6,432 bases of DNA, taken from Methanoregula sp. Its GTDB lineage: Archaea; Halobacteriota; Methanomicrobia; Methanomicrobiales; Methanospirillaceae. Made by a program: the position numbers and the translations under genes. This document shows, piece by piece, positions 5,786 to 6,432 of the stretch. Location of the stretch: positions 1-6,432 of the forward strand of contig JALOBP010000129.1 in NCBI GenBank assembly GCA_023228295.1, read 5' to 3'. Position 1 is the first letter of the stretch. Every line of letters starts with the position of its first letter. The notes below the pieces were generated by a model, which saw only the letters and a list, made by a program, of their open reading frames with translations, had not been told where the DNA came from and did not search any database.

Positions 5786-6432
5786 TTCCAGGAATATTGG
5801 ATTGCCCCCTTCGGGCAGGTGTCGGCACAGTTGCCGCAGAGGATGCACTCAGTCTGTCCCATCTGCCCCTCCCGGACCATCGCGTTCACGTCAAGGCTCA
5901 TGGAGCATCCTGCCGAACATGCTCCGCAATTAATGCAATGGTCAGGATCAGCAGCAAGACCGAGCGCCGGCCAGCGGAACAGGTTTTGGATCTTCCGGCC
6001 GATCATGAGCATCGGTGCAATCGGGCAGAACGTGTGGCAGAAGCCGCGTTTCCCGAAGACGAGCGTGAAGATGAGGATGATGATAACCGGACCAAGAAAT
6101 GCGGCAACGCCTCCTGCTGCAAGGATCGAGATGCCATTCTCTGTCCGGTACATCAGGTCGATTGTCGATAACCCCCCGGCCGACCAGATTGCGTACCCGA
6201 TGCCCCCGAAGATGCCAAGGAAGATGAGATATTTCAGCCAGTCGGCTTTCCGGGTCCGGAGCGGCCAGCGGAAGACGAGGTTGCAGGCCTCCTGCAGGCC
6301 GCCTGAAGGGCAGAGGTACCCGCACCAGAGCCGGCCGAGGACGAGCGAGCTGACGAAGAGCAGGACAAAGACAACAAGGCCGCCGGTTACAATACCGAGC
6401 CCTGCTGCTTCGGTGATGATCGGGCAGGAGAT
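5779..6432 (-). CDS. NapH-like membrane polyferredoxin (4Fe-4S protein), 5' partial
   Basis: The frame stays open to the right window edge, giving 217 visible residues; the N-terminus is missing. Membrane helices are likely at about 13-33, 66-86 and 106-127. Two CX3CP motifs follow helices: Cys37/Cys41 (CGYLCP, preceded by GRLW) and Cys132/Cys136 (CHTFCP, preceded by GKRGF). These are the hallmark of the NapH/NosR/CcoG-type family. The C-terminal part carries two ferredoxin clusters: Cys166/169/172/176 (CINCGACSAGC) and Cys196/199/202/206 (CILCGNCADTCP). Family members are membrane proteins proposed to move electrons between membrane carriers and soluble Fe-S partners; the specific partner here is unknown, and methanogens without quinones would need another donor or acceptor. 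An internal ATG at 6153 is not the real start, because the GRLWCGYLCP motif lies upstream of it in the same frame. The stop overlaps or lies 5 bases before the Isf-like start, depending on start choice. It is the first visible gene of the operon, whose promoter lies outside the window. Confidence 0.88.
   Translation of the reverse strand: MSCPIITEAAGLGIVTGGLVVFVLLFVSSLVLGRLWCGYLCPSGGLQEACNLVFRWPLRTRKADWLKYLIFLGIFGGIGYAIWSAGGLSTIDLMYRTENGISILAAGGVAAFLGPVIIILIFTLVFGKRGFCHTFCPIAPMLMIGRKIQNLFRWPALGLAADPDHCINCGACSAGCSMSLDVNAMVREGQMGQTECILCGNCADTCPKGAIQYSWKG

Noticed and set aside
5774..5848. Upstream extension of the Isf-like frame
   Set aside because: It overlaps the second ferredoxin cluster of the NapH-like gene in another frame; the FMN-loop protein begins naturally at 5773 or 5779.
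5948..6325. 125-codon minus-strand frame
   Set aside because: A shadow frame of the NapH-like gene; the true frame carries all the cysteine motifs and stays open to the window edge.

Overview
The window is GC-rich, gene-dense DNA that reads as a chromosome fragment of a methanogenic archaeon, most plausibly of the order Methanomicrobiales (Methanoregula-like). This rests on the mix of gene families (PEGA-like repeat fused to a secreted metalloprotease, iron-sulfur flavoprotein, flavodoxin-ferredoxin fusion, radical SAM protein), on Shine-Dalgarno sequences of the GGTGAT/GGAG type, and on start/stop overlaps. The taxon is inferred from family resemblance and was not tested by a search. No rRNA, tRNA, CRISPR array, insertion sequence or phage gene is visible.

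Layout. Left block, plus strand: a 5'-truncated gene for a secreted, cysteine-rich zinc metalloprotease resembling peptidase family M64 (1-897) overlaps by 4 bases a gene (894-2180) for an unusual membrane-anchored protein. That protein has a signal peptide, an extracytoplasmic domain of about 150 residues, one transmembrane helix, and a complete response-regulator receiver domain with a C-terminal helical tail. The overlap suggests that the protease and the receiver protein are made together.

Middle: 275 bases (2181-2455) separate two convergent transcription units. They hold a short G/C hairpin, a run of seven T and a small palindrome followed by T residues on the minus strand. No convincing gene lies there.

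Right block, minus strand, read from right to left: (1) a NapH-like membrane polyferredoxin, truncated by the right window edge; (2) a flavodoxin-fold protein with the compact cysteine motif of the iron-sulfur flavoprotein (Isf) family; (3) an EFR1-type fusion of flavodoxin and two-cluster ferredoxin; (4) a four-helix membrane protein of unknown function; (5) a radical SAM enzyme with a C-terminal twitch-like auxiliary-cluster motif. The first four genes are joined by 1-4 base overlaps or a 5-base gap, depending on the start chosen, and the fifth follows after 23 bases, so this is almost certainly one operon.

How they may work together. Four of the five operon products carry predicted Fe-S clusters and two of those also carry predicted flavin. 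A reasonable hypothesis is an electron path from the membrane (NapH-like protein), through the flavin/Fe-S carriers, to the radical SAM enzyme, with the four-helix protein as membrane anchor, substrate or partner. This is the most interesting candidate for an undescribed system here. The second is the co-translated metalloprotease and membrane-tethered receiver pair.
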